From Jonesia quinghaiensis DSM 15701 (lineage in GTDB: Bacteria; Actinomycetota; Actinomycetes; Actinomycetales; Cellulomonadaceae): a DNA stretch of 64,000 nucleotides. A program made the translations under genes and the position numbers. The notes below the pieces were generated by a model. It had not been told where the DNA came from, searched no databases, and saw only the letters and a program-made list of their open reading frames with translations. The DNA lies in the NCBI RefSeq assembly GCF_000423205.1, contig NZ_AUHN01000004.1, forward strand, positions 1 through 64,000, read 5' to 3'. This document shows, in pieces, positions 15,980 through 25,205 of the stretch (its first letter is position 1; the number at the start of each line of letters is the position of its first letter).

Positions 15980-17754
15980 TAGAACTCTCCTGCGGTGGTG
16001 GTGCGTAGTCGTTCGGCGAGCATCATGATGGCGGCGGTGACCAGGGCGAGGATGACGGAGGCTGCTAGTGCCATGCCGTAGTTTTCTGCTCCTGGTTTGG
16101 AGATGAGCCGGAAGATGACGATGGGCAGGGTTGCGGTGTCGGGGCGGGCGAGGAATGAGGTGGCCCCGAATTCGCCGAGTGATACGGCGAAGGCCATGCC
16201 TGCTGCGAGTCCCAGGGCGCGGGTGGCGTGGGGCCAGTCGATGGTGAGTGCTACTCGCCAGGGTGGTGCGCCCAGTGTTGCTGCGGCGTGGTGTTGGCGG
16301 GGGTCGATTGCTCGGAGGACGGGTAGGACGGTGCGGACGACCAGTGGGGTGGCGACGACGGCTTGTGCGAGTGGGACGAGTAGCCCTGAGGAGCGTAGGT
16401 CGAGGTTGAATCCGAGGGGCCGGTCGAGGGTGATGAGGAACCCGAATCCGACGGTTACTGCTGATACACCAAGGGGCAGCATGAACAGTGCGTCGAGCCA
16501 GGTGATGGCGTTTTTTCCGGTGGGTGATGTGGGGCGCCGGGATACGACGTAGGCCACGAGTCCGCCGATGATGAGGGCGGTGAGGGTGGCGTAGAACGCA
16601 ATGACGAGGGAGTTGTAGAGCGCTTCCCAGACGGTCACGGACAGGGCGTTGCGTTCCCCGGTGGTGCCCAGGGCGGTGAAGTTGTTGAGGGTCCAGTTGC
16701 CGTTGCGGTCGCGGAACGCTGCTGTGAGGAGGTTCAGTAGTGGCCAGGCGAGTAGTCCGATGCCGGTCAGGGCTGTGATGGTGAGTGCGGCGGCGTCTTG
16801 GCGCAGGTTGAGGGGGCGTTGCGCGGTGGTGTCTGATACGAGGGTCAGGGCGCGTTCGCGCGATGTTCTGGCGCGGGCGCTGACCCACAGGGCGAGGGCT
16901 ACGACGGTGAGTTGGAGGATGGAGAGGATCGCTGCGGTGCGTAGGTCGAGGAACTGGACGGTTTGCATCCAGATTTCGGTTTCGATGGTTCCGTAGCCTT
17001 GCCCGCCGAGGACCATGACGGTGCCAAATGCGGTGGCGCAGAACAGGAACACGACTGCTGCGGCGGAGGTGATGGCGGGCATCAGTTGTGGCAGGGTGAC
17101 GGTCCATAGTGCGCGGGTGCGTGATGCTCCCAGGGATCTGGCTGCTTCTGCGGTGCGGGGGTCTATTTTTTCCCACATGCCACCGACTGTGCGCACCACG
17201 ACGGAGTAGTTGAAGAACACGAGTGCCGCGACGACGGCGGTGAAGGTGCCGTCAATGTTGAGGAACCCTAATGGTCCGTTAGGGGCTAGTAGGGCCCGGA
17301 AGGCGACACCGACGACAACGGTGGGTAGTACGAAGGGGATGGTCACCAAGGCGCGGGCGATGGTGCGCCCGGGGAAGGTGCACCGGTACAAAATGTAGGC
17401 GCCGGGGATTCCTAATGCCACGGCCACGAGTGTCCCGACAACCCCTTGGGCCAGGGTGATGCCAAGGAGTCGCCAGGTGCGTGGGGTGGTGAGGACGTCC
17501 GCGAATCCGCTGAGGTCCAGGGCACCGTCGGTGAGGAAACCGCGCGCGATGAGCGCGGTGACTGGCCACCCAAAGAACACTCCTAAGAAGATCAGGGGGA
17601 TGGCTGCTGCGCCTCCCCACACCACGAGGCGGCGCACCGCACGGGTGCGCGCCTGACCCACGATGTGCGGGGCAGCACGTGGGGCGGTGTGGGGGGCAAC
17701 AACAGGTGTGTTAGCCAATGATCTGCGCGTTCCAGTCTTTGATCCAGGCGTCAC
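15979..17754 (-). CDS. thiP: Thiamine ABC transporter permease (two fused MetI-type domains)
   Basis: A 591-aa permease with two homologous six-helix halves, as in ThiP and FbpB proteins. Each half has an EAA-type loop: AEAARSLGASRTRALWTVTLP in the first half and AAATLGAPPWRVALTIDWP in the second. The start is uncertain. GTG 17754 would overlap thiB by 44 nt; TTG 17718, in frame and overlapping the thiB stop region, is an alternative that removes 12 residues. It is coupled to thiQ downstream. Confidence 0.88.
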   Translation of the reverse strand: MTPGSKTGTRRSLANTPVVAPHTAPRAAPHIVGQARTRAVRRLVVWGGAAAIPLIFLGVFFGWPVTALIARGFLTDGALDLSGFADVLTTPRTWRLLGITLAQGVVGTLVAVALGIPGAYILYRCTFPGRTIARALVTIPFVLPTVVVGVAFRALLAPNGPLGFLNIDGTFTAVVAALVFFNYSVVVRTVGGMWEKIDPRTAEAARSLGASRTRALWTVTLPQLMPAITSAAAVVFLFCATAFGTVMVLGGQGYGTIETEIWMQTVQFLDLRTAAILSILQLTVVALALWVSARARTSRERALTLVSDTTAQRPLNLRQDAAALTITALTGIGLLAWPLLNLLTAAFRDRNGNWTLNNFTALGTTGERNALSVTVWEALYNSLVIAFYATLTALIIGGLVAYVVSRRPTSPTGKNAITWLDALFMLPLGVSAVTVGFGFLITLDRPLGFNLDLRSSGLLVPLAQAVVATPLVVRTVLPVLRAIDPRQHHAAATLGAPPWRVALTIDWPHATRALGLAAGMAFAVSLGEFGATSFLARPDTATLPIVIFRLISKPGAENYGMALAASVILALVTAAIMMLAERLRTTTAGEF

Positions 17755-18808
17755 GGTTGGTGGCGATCAGTGCTGGGTCTAGTGAAATGGGGTTTGGTGG
17801 GACTGGCGCGAACTGGGACCACGCATCGGGCAGGGTTGCGCTGTCCGTGACGGGGTACATGTACATGGCGTCGGGGATGGTGTTTTGGAAGTCGTCGCCA
17901 AGCAGGAAATCAATGAAAGCTTGACCGCCTTCGGGGTTGTTCGCACCGGCAAGGACACCGGCGTACTCCACCTGCCGGAAGCAGGTGTCAAGCATCGCGG
18001 TGGTGGTGGTTTCTGTGCCGTCATCGGTGACCGTGAAAGCTGGCGACGATGCGTACGACAGCGCGATGGGTCGGTCGCCGTCACCTGCACCGGTGAAGTC
18101 TACGTAGTAGGCGTCTTCCCAGCCGTCCACAATTTTCAGGCCGTTGTCGTTGAGGTCATTCCAGTAGTCCAGGTAGCCCTCTTCACCGTACTGGCCGATG
18201 GTGGCGAACATGAAGGACAACCCCGGTGATGAGGTCGCGGGGTTCGTCACCACGGTGAGGTCTTTGTAAACCGGGTCAGTCAGGTCATCGAGGCTGGTTG
18301 GTTCGTCAATGTTGTTGTCCTTGAACCAGGTGGGGTCAAGGTTGAGGCACACATCCCCGTAGTCCACGGCGGTGAGGGTGTCATCGCCGGGGATTGCCAG
18401 GTCAGCGCCGGTGGGTGACTGGGCTGGTGAGGTGTAAGGCGCGAACACCCCTTCGGTGATTCCCCGTGACGCGAAGGTGTTGTCCACCCCGTAGGCGACG
18501 TCGCCCAGCGGGGACTCTTTGGTGAGGACAAGTTTGTTCACTAACGCCCCGCCGTCACCATTGGTGACCACGTTGAGGTCATACCCGGTGGACTGGGTGA
18601 ATGCTGCTTTTTGTTCGTCACTGATCTGGAACGAATCATGAACCACAACGGTGACGGTGGAGTTTGTCCCCTCCGTGTCGCCGCCTGCCGCAGGTGACTG
18701 TGTTCCACTGGGTGTGGAATCGGAACTTGGCACACAGGCCGTTAGCGTTCCAGCTAACACCAGCAGGGTTGTTGTTGCAGTGATACTGCGCAATCGTGAT
18801 GTGGTCAC
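17711..18808 (-). CDS. thiB: Thiamine-binding lipoprotein of ABC transporter
   Basis: A 365-aa extracytoplasmic binding protein of the ThiB/TbpA type. I chose GTG 18808 because GGGAGG lies 7 nt upstream; the TTG 18823 alternative would include that ribosome site. The signal peptide ends with the lipobox LTAC (Cys about 25). Conserved ThiB segments include VTVVVHDSFQISDEQKAAF, LGDVAYGVDNTF, DYGDVCLNLDPTWF, SSPGLSFMFATIGQYGE and the late YMYPV. It is the first gene of thiBPQ. Confidence 0.9.
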   Translation of the reverse strand: MTTSRLRSITATTTLLVLAGTLTACVPSSDSTPSGTQSPAAGGDTEGTNSTVTVVVHDSFQISDEQKAAFTQSTGYDLNVVTNGDGGALVNKLVLTKESPLGDVAYGVDNTFASRGITEGVFAPYTSPAQSPTGADLAIPGDDTLTAVDYGDVCLNLDPTWFKDNNIDEPTSLDDLTDPVYKDLTVVTNPATSSPGLSFMFATIGQYGEEGYLDYWNDLNDNGLKIVDGWEDAYYVDFTGAGDGDRPIALSYASSPAFTVTDDGTETTTTAMLDTCFRQVEYAGVLAGANNPEGGQAFIDFLLGDDFQNTIPDAMYMYPVTDSATLPDAWSQFAPVPPNPISLDPALIATNRDAWIKDWNAQIIG

Positions 18809-18875
18809 GGTGTGTCCTCCCAAGGAATACTAAGGAGGGGTTCCATGACGCTGCTGCGCGTCATGGCGAGAAGCC

Positions 18876-18960
18876 CGACTCCCTACGCCGGTATCAACCG
18901 GATCAGGTTCGAGGGTCTGCCACATGTGGCACTCTCAGCGCGTGATGCGCTCCCCTGTCG
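18876..18960 (-). promoter_or_regulatory. TPP riboswitch (thi box) upstream of thiB
   Basis: On the minus strand the signature blocks occur in order: GGGGAGC, CTGAGAG, ACCCTCGAACCTGATC and TACCGGCGTAGGGA. Downstream, 18844-18865 forms an 8-bp hairpin (CATGACGC/GCGTCATG), then CCTCC that can pair with the GGAGG ribosome site of thiB. No T-run follows, so control at translation start is more likely than termination. Confidence 0.95.
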
Positions 18961-19151
18961 TACCCCACCATGATAGCCGCGTCTCACCCACCCTCCCCCA
19001 GCGTTCGGTGCCTTGTGGCTCACACTGGCCGGTGGGCATCGGGTGGCAGGAGAGGTATTTACCGGTGTGTGTGACGGGTTTCGGGCGCAGGAGGTGGCGC
19101 AGTATGTCAGGATGGGGACGTACACCAACACCCAATGAACAGGAGCAACAC

Positions 19152-19412
19152 GTGGCTAAGGACCAGTCAACCACGGAAAAGATCGTCATGATCGGCCTGT
19201 CACTTGCCGCCGGTTGGGCAGCTCAGAAAGCAGTCGAAAAAATCTGGGACAAAACCACTGGTGGTCTTTCGCACAACATTGACGACGACGATGCCCGCAT
19301 CGCGTCTGTGGTGACCTTCGCCGCCGTATCAGCGGTAGCAGCATCCGTCACCCAGATCGTCGCAAAACGATCCTCACGTCGTGTGGTCACAAAGTTTCGC
19401 CCCAAGAACTAA
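19152..19412 (+). CDS. DUF4235 family membrane protein
   Basis: An 86-aa protein with two hydrophobic helices, IVMIGLSLAAGWAAQKAVEKIW and ASVVTFAAVSAVAASVTQIVA, and a basic end (KRSSRRVVTKFRPKN), the usual architecture of actinobacterial DUF4235 proteins of unknown role. I chose GTG 19152 because AGGAG lies 6 nt upstream; the frame is open further 5' without support. Its stop overlaps the convergent NERD gene by 4 nt. Confidence 0.85.
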   Translation: MAKDQSTTEKIVMIGLSLAAGWAAQKAVEKIWDKTTGGLSHNIDDDDARIASVVTFAAVSAVAASVTQIVAKRSSRRVVTKFRPKN

Positions 19413-20377
19413 CCGCGTAGGACGTCACCCAGCCACTGGGTGACGTCACCGGCTACACCCGCATTCGCGGCAATAAACCACACCACAATCACCGCAGCGG
19501 CAACTTTCCCGCCGCGACGCACAGCCCTACGCCACCCGCGTTGCCCCGCGCCTTGCAGTGGGTCGGGTGCAGCCCCTGGTAGGTCGCTCCCCATGACCAC
19601 TCCGTCAAGGACCTCATTCGTTGGGGTGTCAGTTTGTGGGCGGTGAGAGTCTGCATATTTTTCTGCGCTACGGGGCATCGCTGACCGCACGGGGCGTTGC
19701 GGGAGAAACCGGTTGGGCTGCTCATCAGATACCCCGTGCCCCGCCTGCCCTGACGCCTGGCGTGGTTTGCCCTGTTTTCTGGCTTCTTTCAACGTCAATA
19801 ACGTCAGTTCACGGTCCAAATCCAACCCCTCAATGAGGCGAAACGCCAATTGAGGGACATCTCGCTGAGGCACACAAACTTGCCCGTCAGCGATGACACG
19901 TGCAACCTGGTCAACAGAAACAACCAACACCCCATCAACCTGCGCGCACACCCCGGTGCGCCCGGTGAGCACCAGGTACGGCACCACAGGAACCTCTGGT
20001 AGGTCAGGCATGTCTGTGCGTACTGCGGCAACTAACGCCTGGATGACCTGCTGCTGGGTGCGAACAGACGCCAACGCACCCTGACGGTCATGCCCATTGT
20101 GGGTGATTGACTGCGCAGAGATAGCGACCTCACCCGACCAATTTTTGGTGTCAAGAACATGGACGCCGCTGACCCCCACCACAATATGGTCGATGTTCGC
20201 CAACGGTCGCCCCGGCCACGGGCAGTCATGCAACACCCACTGTTGGTGACCGCCCAACGCCATCAAAGCATCGGCGGTGACTTGCCCGTCACCTGCACCA
20301 TCATCACTGTGAGGTCGCCGGGCCACCCAATGTGCACGTGGATGTGCGCCAGCTTCGCCCTCACCCGTCATTGACAT
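19409..20377 (-). CDS. NERD-domain protein with C-terminal membrane segment
   Basis: A protein of about 322 aa. The NERD (nuclease-related) domain spans about residues 30-150, with IDHIVVGVSGVHVLDTKNWSG carrying the D-x-K-x-W core seen in this endonuclease-like fold. The C-terminal half is low-complexity and polar, then one hydrophobic helix (AAAVIVVWFIAANAGVAG) near the end. The start is one of two close ATGs (20377 or 20371). Function is unproven; NERD proteins are thought to process nucleic acids. Confidence 0.85.
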   Translation of the reverse strand: MSMTGEGEAGAHPRAHWVARRPHSDDGAGDGQVTADALMALGGHQQWVLHDCPWPGRPLANIDHIVVGVSGVHVLDTKNWSGEVAISAQSITHNGHDRQGALASVRTQQQVIQALVAAVRTDMPDLPEVPVVPYLVLTGRTGVCAQVDGVLVVSVDQVARVIADGQVCVPQRDVPQLAFRLIEGLDLDRELTLLTLKEARKQGKPRQASGQAGHGVSDEQPNRFLPQRPVRSAMPRSAEKYADSHRPQTDTPTNEVLDGVVMGSDLPGAAPDPLQGAGQRGWRRAVRRGGKVAAAVIVVWFIAANAGVAGDVTQWLGDVLRG

Positions 20378-20404
20378 ACCTACTAGATCGGCTGCTGGGG
20401 CACA

Positions 20405-20443
20405 AAAATAAAGGGTGGGGAGCACTGTGCACACTCCCCACCC
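20405..20443 (-). terminator. Terminator after the beta-galactosidase gene
   Basis: A perfect 10-bp stem (GGGTGGGGAG with CTCCCCACCC, 11-nt loop), followed on the minus strand by TTTATTTTTG. Confidence 0.85.
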
Positions 20444-20484
20444 CGATGGCCGTGACGCTTACGCCCTGGACGGGCGCGGCGCGG

Positions 20485-22641
20485 TCATTGGAGGATGATC
20501 GCGCTTCCCCCTGCGGTCACGGCCACACCTGATGAGGTAACTGCCACTGGCTCTGGGAGCACAACGGTGTCATCTCGGTGAGTGGTCTCACCGCGGTTGT
20601 GTGCGGTGCGCCCAACAACCGGTGGTTGCAGGACAGTGGCCCCGTCAAGGGACACCCCGGTGAGCACCCCGTGGTTGCCCGTGACTGGCACGGTCACCTC
20701 GTGATCAGTGTGGTTGAGAACCACAATGTAACGCCGCCCATCAGCTGATTCACGGGTGACAATTTCCAGTTCAGTAGGCAAGGTGCGCTCTGGGGTGAGG
20801 TGCGCATCGGCATACACCGCATCCAACACTGCCGCGAGGTCGCTAGCGTGTAGGCGAGTCGACACATACCATGCGATACCCTGCCCAAACTCGTGGCGGG
20901 TAATTGCCGCTCCCCCAGGTGCTGGACCGTCGGTGTACGTGGCAACGTCTTTCGCCCCATCAAGCACAATGTCATCAGCCCACACATCACCGGTGAGGGT
21001 GCCGGTCACACCCAGTAGGTCGGCGTTAAGGGTGACCGCGTCACCCTCGCGCAGTGGCAAAAACTCCTCAACCTTGACGCCCAACACGTCTTCAAGGGCT
21101 TTTGCGAGCCCACCGATGCGCACCGTGTCATTCTCATTGACGATCCCCGAGAAGTACGAGGCGAGGAACCGACCGCCGCCGCGAACATACTGGGCGATGT
21201 TCGCTGAAGCAGCATCAGTCATCAAGTAAGACGCAGGCGCAAGGACCAATTTGTACCCGCTGAGGTCAGCTTCAGGGTGAACAAAATCAGTGGTGATCTT
21301 GTCTTTCCACAGTTGGTTGTAGAACGCCACAATCCGCTCACGGTGCGACACATCAACTGAGGGACGCCACTCAAGGTCTTGGGCCCAGAAAGACTCCCAA
21401 TCCCACAAAATCGCCACGTCAGCTGGCGTTGCACTACCCACCATGCCGTGGCTTGTGAGGGATTCTAAGGTGCGCCCAAGCGCTAAAACGTCGCGGTAGA
21501 CACGGCTTGATGTCCCAGCATGAGGGATCATCGAGGAGTGGAACTTCTCCGCACCAAAACGGGCAGCGCGCCACTGGAAGTACATGATGCCGTCCGCACC
21601 ACGCCCCAGGTGAGACAGCGAGTTACGCAGCATCTCACCGGGAAGTTTCGCCACGTTGCGGTCTTGCCAGTTCACCGCCGAAGTGGAGTGCTCCATCAAC
21701 AACCACGGTTTGCCGCGGGCAATGGACCGGGTTAAGTCAGCATCAAGCGCCAGCGTCACATAGTTGCGCGGGTCGCTAGCAGTCAGGTAGTGATCGTTGG
21801 ACACAATGTCGCACTCCTGCGCCCACGCCCACAAGTCCATCGCCGGGCATGACGACGCCATGAAGTTGGTGGTGATCGGCGCATCAGAGTACTGGCGGAT
21901 AATGTCACGCTCAGCAATGAAGCACTGCAACAACGCGTCAGAGGTGAAACGCTGGTAATCAAGGCGCATCGACGGGTTAGTTACCGTCGCAGACTGCGCC
22001 GGGGCAGGGATCTCATCCCACTCGTAATAGGTTTGACCCCAAAAACTTGTGCCCCACGCATCATTGACACCATCAAGAGTGGTGTAGCGCTCCTTCAGCC
22101 ACTCACGCCACGCAGCGACCGAGTGGTCATCGTAAGAATCCGACACAGGGGCACCATACTCGTTGTGAACGTGCCACAGAGCCAACGCCGGGTGGCTGGC
22201 ATACCGCTGCGCCAGGGCATGAGTAATGCGAGCGCACGCTTCACGGTAGGCAGGCGCCGAGGGTGACGGCATTCCGCGGGACGCGTTGGTCATGACGGTG
22301 CCGTCACGTGTGATGACACGGGCGTCGGGGTGGTTCTTGTAGAACCACGCTGGTGGTGCGGCAGTGGGGGTGGCTAGGTCAACGTGGATGCCTTGTTCCC
22401 ACAGGATGGCGATGAGGTCGTCGAGCCAGGCAAAGTCGAACTCTCCTGGGCGTGGTTCGAGTTTCGCCCAGGACCAGATCCCGATAGAAACCAGGTTGAC
22501 GCCGGCTTGTCGCATGAGGGTGGCGTCTTGTAACCACACCTCGCGTGGCCATTGTTCGGGATTGTAGTCACCGCCGTAGGTGATGGCGTTCAGGCCTTTC
22601 AGCGGTGTGGCATTGGGCTCGAACTGGGAATCGAAACGCAT
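20485..22641 (-). CDS. Beta-galactosidase, glycoside hydrolase family 42
   Basis: A 718-aa GH42 enzyme that releases terminal beta-linked galactose. The opening ITYGGDYNPEQWPREVWLQD is diagnostic. The acid/base glutamate is E161 in LWHVHNEYGAP and the nucleophile E317 in KPWLLMEHSTSAVNW. The trimerisation and small beta domains follow (ending AGGSAIILQ). No signal peptide, so it should act in the cytoplasm on imported oligosaccharides. I chose ATG 22641; the frame extends to 22806 but that part crosses both operators. It is divergent from the sugar-binding protein gene and shares its operator region. Confidence 0.95.
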   Translation of the reverse strand: MRFDSQFEPNATPLKGLNAITYGGDYNPEQWPREVWLQDATLMRQAGVNLVSIGIWSWAKLEPRPGEFDFAWLDDLIAILWEQGIHVDLATPTAAPPAWFYKNHPDARVITRDGTVMTNASRGMPSPSAPAYREACARITHALAQRYASHPALALWHVHNEYGAPVSDSYDDHSVAAWREWLKERYTTLDGVNDAWGTSFWGQTYYEWDEIPAPAQSATVTNPSMRLDYQRFTSDALLQCFIAERDIIRQYSDAPITTNFMASSCPAMDLWAWAQECDIVSNDHYLTASDPRNYVTLALDADLTRSIARGKPWLLMEHSTSAVNWQDRNVAKLPGEMLRNSLSHLGRGADGIMYFQWRAARFGAEKFHSSMIPHAGTSSRVYRDVLALGRTLESLTSHGMVGSATPADVAILWDWESFWAQDLEWRPSVDVSHRERIVAFYNQLWKDKITTDFVHPEADLSGYKLVLAPASYLMTDAASANIAQYVRGGGRFLASYFSGIVNENDTVRIGGLAKALEDVLGVKVEEFLPLREGDAVTLNADLLGVTGTLTGDVWADDIVLDGAKDVATYTDGPAPGGAAITRHEFGQGIAWYVSTRLHASDLAAVLDAVYADAHLTPERTLPTELEIVTRESADGRRYIVVLNHTDHEVTVPVTGNHGVLTGVSLDGATVLQPPVVGRTAHNRGETTHRDDTVVLPEPVAVTSSGVAVTAGGSAIILQ

Positions 22642-22690
22642 GGGGTAGATCTCTTTTCTTGCGCGACGGCAACTTGGCTTGAGCACTCCG

Positions 22691-22706
22691 CTGTGCACGG
22701 TCACAG
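22691..22706. promoter_or_regulatory. Candidate LacI-family operator, imperfect copy
   Basis: CTGTGCACGGTCACAG resembles the perfect palindrome at 22780 and keeps both CTGTG and CACAG half-sites. It lies 50 nt upstream of the beta-galactosidase start. Confidence 0.6.
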
Positions 22707-22779
22707 CCTCAACGCCCATAAATGTACCAGTAAGATAACGGCACTTGCCAACATCGGGGCAAGCGTGCAACATTATTGT

Positions 22780-22795
22780 CTGTGACCGGTCACAG
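22780..22795. promoter_or_regulatory. Candidate LacI-family operator, perfect palindrome
   Basis: CTGTGACCGGTCACAG is a perfect 16-bp palindrome with the central CG typical of LacI-family sites. It lies 79 nt before the sugar-binding protein gene, in the divergent promoter region; the LacI gene at 26167 is the natural regulator. Confidence 0.75.
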
Positions 22796-22873
22796 CCCGG
22801 GTGCAACAGCGCATCCCCCGACCAGTGACATCGACAACCACCCCATCATGGGTCACCGATCAAGGAGGATCAC

Positions 22874-24196
22874 ATGCGCGGAATGAAGAAAGCCGCAGCA
22901 GCAACACTCGCAGTAACGCTGGGTATCACCCTGGCATCGTGCGGGTCAGACAGCAACGACAACGGCGGCTCCACCAGCTCAGGCGAAAAAGTAGAACTCA
23001 CCTACTGGACCTGGGCACCCAACATGGAAAAGGTCGTCGACGTCTGGAACGAAGAAAACCCCGACATCCAAGTAACCGTCAACAAACAAGACGGTGGTGA
23101 CGCCGCAGTCACCAAATTCCTCACCGCCATCAAGGCAGGGTCCGGCGCACCCGACCTCATGCAAGCGGAATACCAAGTCATCCCCACACTCGTCTCATCA
23201 GACGCGCTCGCAGACATCTCCGAGTACGTTGATGACACCACGAAGAACGAATTCTCCGAAGGTGTCTGGAACGCCGTGACACTCGGCAGCGACGCCGTGT
23301 ACTCCGTGCCCCAAGACTCCGGGCCAATGATGTTCTTCTACCGTGCAGACGTTTTTGAAGAACTTGACCTTGAGGTCCCCACCACGTGGGACGAATACGC
23401 TGATGCCGCACGCGCCATCAACGAAGCCGACTCCAAGCAGTACCTTGGTACCTTCTCCGCGAACGACGCGGGCTGGTTCACCGGCCTGGCCACACAAGCT
23501 GGTGCCTCATGGTGGTCCATGGACCTCGAAGCACAAGCGTGGGGTGTTCACGTCGACGAAGAACCCACTCAGCGTGTTGCTGAGTTCTGGGGCGGACTCG
23601 TCGAAGAAGGCGTCATCAACAACAAGCCCATGTACACCCCAGAATGGAATGCCGCCCTCAACGACGGCTCCGAGGTGGGTTGGCTCTCCGCAGTGTGGGC
23701 ACCAGGGGTACTGTCTGGTAACGCAGGCGACACCGCAGGCAAGTGGGAAGTTGCCCCTATGCCACAGTGGGACGCGTCAGCCCCAGCAACCGGTAGCTGG
23801 GGTGGGTCATCCACCGCAGTCTCCACACAGTCTGAGCACCCAGAAGCAGCAGCGAAGTTCGCCACCTGGTTGAACACTGACGCAGACGCGGTGGCCACCA
23901 TGGTCACCGAGGCCGGTATTTACCCAGCCGCACAAAACGCTGCCGCATCAGCACTGACTGAGGCACCGGAGTTCTTCTCCAACCAGCCAAACTTCTACGA
24001 CGTTGCTGCTGAAGCTGCTGCTACAGCAGCACCATTCACCTTTGGTCCTAACGTGAACACCGCCTACTCTGCCTACAACGACGAGTTCGGTAAAGCCACA
24101 GAATCAAAGACAGCAGCCGACTTCGTGCAGGCTGTGAAGAACATCCAAACCATCGTCGTTGACGACATGGTGAACGCAGGCTTCACGGTCCAGTAA
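22874..24196 (+). CDS. Sugar ABC transporter substrate-binding lipoprotein
   Basis: A 440-aa family 1 extracellular solute-binding protein. The signal peptide ends in the lipobox ITLASC with the lipidated Cys at 23. Typical segments are VELTYWTWAPNMEKVVDVWN, NPDIQVTVNKQDG, SGAPDLMQAEYQVIPTL and VYSVPQDSGPMMFFYRADVF. AGGAGG is 5 nt from the ATG. Adjacent permeases and the GH42 gene suggest a beta-galactoside or galacto-oligosaccharide ligand; that is inference. Confidence 0.93.
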   Translation: MRGMKKAAAATLAVTLGITLASCGSDSNDNGGSTSSGEKVELTYWTWAPNMEKVVDVWNEENPDIQVTVNKQDGGDAAVTKFLTAIKAGSGAPDLMQAEYQVIPTLVSSDALADISEYVDDTTKNEFSEGVWNAVTLGSDAVYSVPQDSGPMMFFYRADVFEELDLEVPTTWDEYADAARAINEADSKQYLGTFSANDAGWFTGLATQAGASWWSMDLEAQAWGVHVDEEPTQRVAEFWGGLVEEGVINNKPMYTPEWNAALNDGSEVGWLSAVWAPGVLSGNAGDTAGKWEVAPMPQWDASAPATGSWGGSSTAVSTQSEHPEAAAKFATWLNTDADAVATMVTEAGIYPAAQNAAASALTEAPEFFSNQPNFYDVAAEAAATAAPFTFGPNVNTAYSAYNDEFGKATESKTAADFVQAVKNIQTIVVDDMVNAGFTVQ

Positions 24197-24218
24197 GCCC
24201 GCAGTTCACCCTTCCCCA

Positions 24219-24264
24219 GCGCAGGAGCGGATGGCCGTTCCCCCTCGGCTCTTCGCTCCTGCGC
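24219..24264 (+). terminator. Intercistronic stem-loop (partial terminator or mRNA stabiliser)
   Basis: An 11-bp GC-rich stem (GCGCAGGAGCG with CGCTCCTGCGC) lies between the binding-protein gene and the first permease, without a T-run. Such structures commonly keep binding-protein mRNA more abundant than permease mRNA. Confidence 0.6.
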
Positions 24265-24289
24265 TCACCTGGACCCATAAGGACACCCC

Positions 24290-25204
24290 GTGAATCGCAA
24301 CAAACCGCTCGGGCTCAAAGCAGCACCGTATCTTTTCCTCGCACCAGCCATGGCCCTTTTTGTTGGCATCATGGCGCTCCCCATCGTTTACGCGCTGTAC
24401 CTGAGTTTCCGAGGCGTAAAAGTCTCCGGGCTAGGGCTCGGCTCTGGTGGCCGCACCGAAGTGTGGGCTGGGTTCAGCAACTATGCGCGCTCCCTGTCAG
24501 ACCCTGACTTCGTGGACTCCGTTATTCGAGTGTTCACCTACGGGTTGCTCGTTGTCCCGACGATGCTCGGCATGGCGCTCCTGTTCGCGCTGCTGCTGGA
24601 CTCCGGGCGCTCCCGAGCACGAAACTTCTCACGGTTAGCGATCTTCTTGCCATACGCCGTGCCAGCAGTGATTTCCTCCCTGCTGTGGGGTTTCTTGTAC
24701 CTGCCTGCGGTGTCCCCGTTCTACTACCTGTTCGACAAAATGGGGTTAGACGCTCCCTCGCTCCTCGCCAATGACCTCGTGATCTTCGCTATCGCGAACA
24801 TCGCTGTGTGGGGCGGCACCGGGTTCAACATGATTGTCATCTACACGTCGCTGCGAGCCATCCCCAGCGAACTGTATGAGGCGGCCCGTATTGACGGGGC
24901 AACAGAACGCCAAGTCGCTTGGCGCATCAAAATTCCGATCGTCATCCCCTCACTCATCATGACGTTCGTGTTCTCCCTGATCGCAACGCTGCAGGTCTTC
25001 GCTGAGCCGACCACACTGCGCCCGTTGTCGAACTCAATCTCCACCACATGGTCTCCGCTGATGAAGGTGTACCGCGACGCATTTGTGCGCGATGACATCT
25101 ACTCCGCAGCGGCAACGTCCATCGTCATTGCGGCTGCGACCTTCCTCTTAAGCTTCGGCTTCCTCCGCCTCGTCGGCAACCGCGCCTTTAACCAGGAGTC
25201 CTGA
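24290..25204 (+). CDS. Sugar ABC transporter permease, MalF/UgpA type
   Basis: A 304-aa inner-membrane permease with six predicted helices. It begins with GTG (NRNKPLGLKAAPYLFLAPAM). The EAA loop is YEAARIDGATERQVAWRIKIP near residues 195-215, which contacts the ATPase. It follows the binding-protein gene and is separated from the second permease by one base after the stop. No ATPase gene is in the operon, so a shared MsiK-like ATPase encoded elsewhere is expected. Confidence 0.93.
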   Translation: MNRNKPLGLKAAPYLFLAPAMALFVGIMALPIVYALYLSFRGVKVSGLGLGSGGRTEVWAGFSNYARSLSDPDFVDSVIRVFTYGLLVVPTMLGMALLFALLLDSGRSRARNFSRLAIFLPYAVPAVISSLLWGFLYLPAVSPFYYLFDKMGLDAPSLLANDLVIFAIANIAVWGGTGFNMIVIYTSLRAIPSELYEAARIDGATERQVAWRIKIPIVIPSLIMTFVFSLIATLQVFAEPTTLRPLSNSISTTWSPLMKVYRDAFVRDDIYSAAATSIVIAAATFLLSFGFLRLVGNRAFNQES

Positions 25205-25205
25205 C

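Noticed and set aside
15980-17176. Extension of the thiQ frame upstream to a 729-aa protein
   Set aside because: That part is the antiframe of the permease gene, arginine/proline rich and without family features; the real start is ATG 15979 at the TAATG junction.
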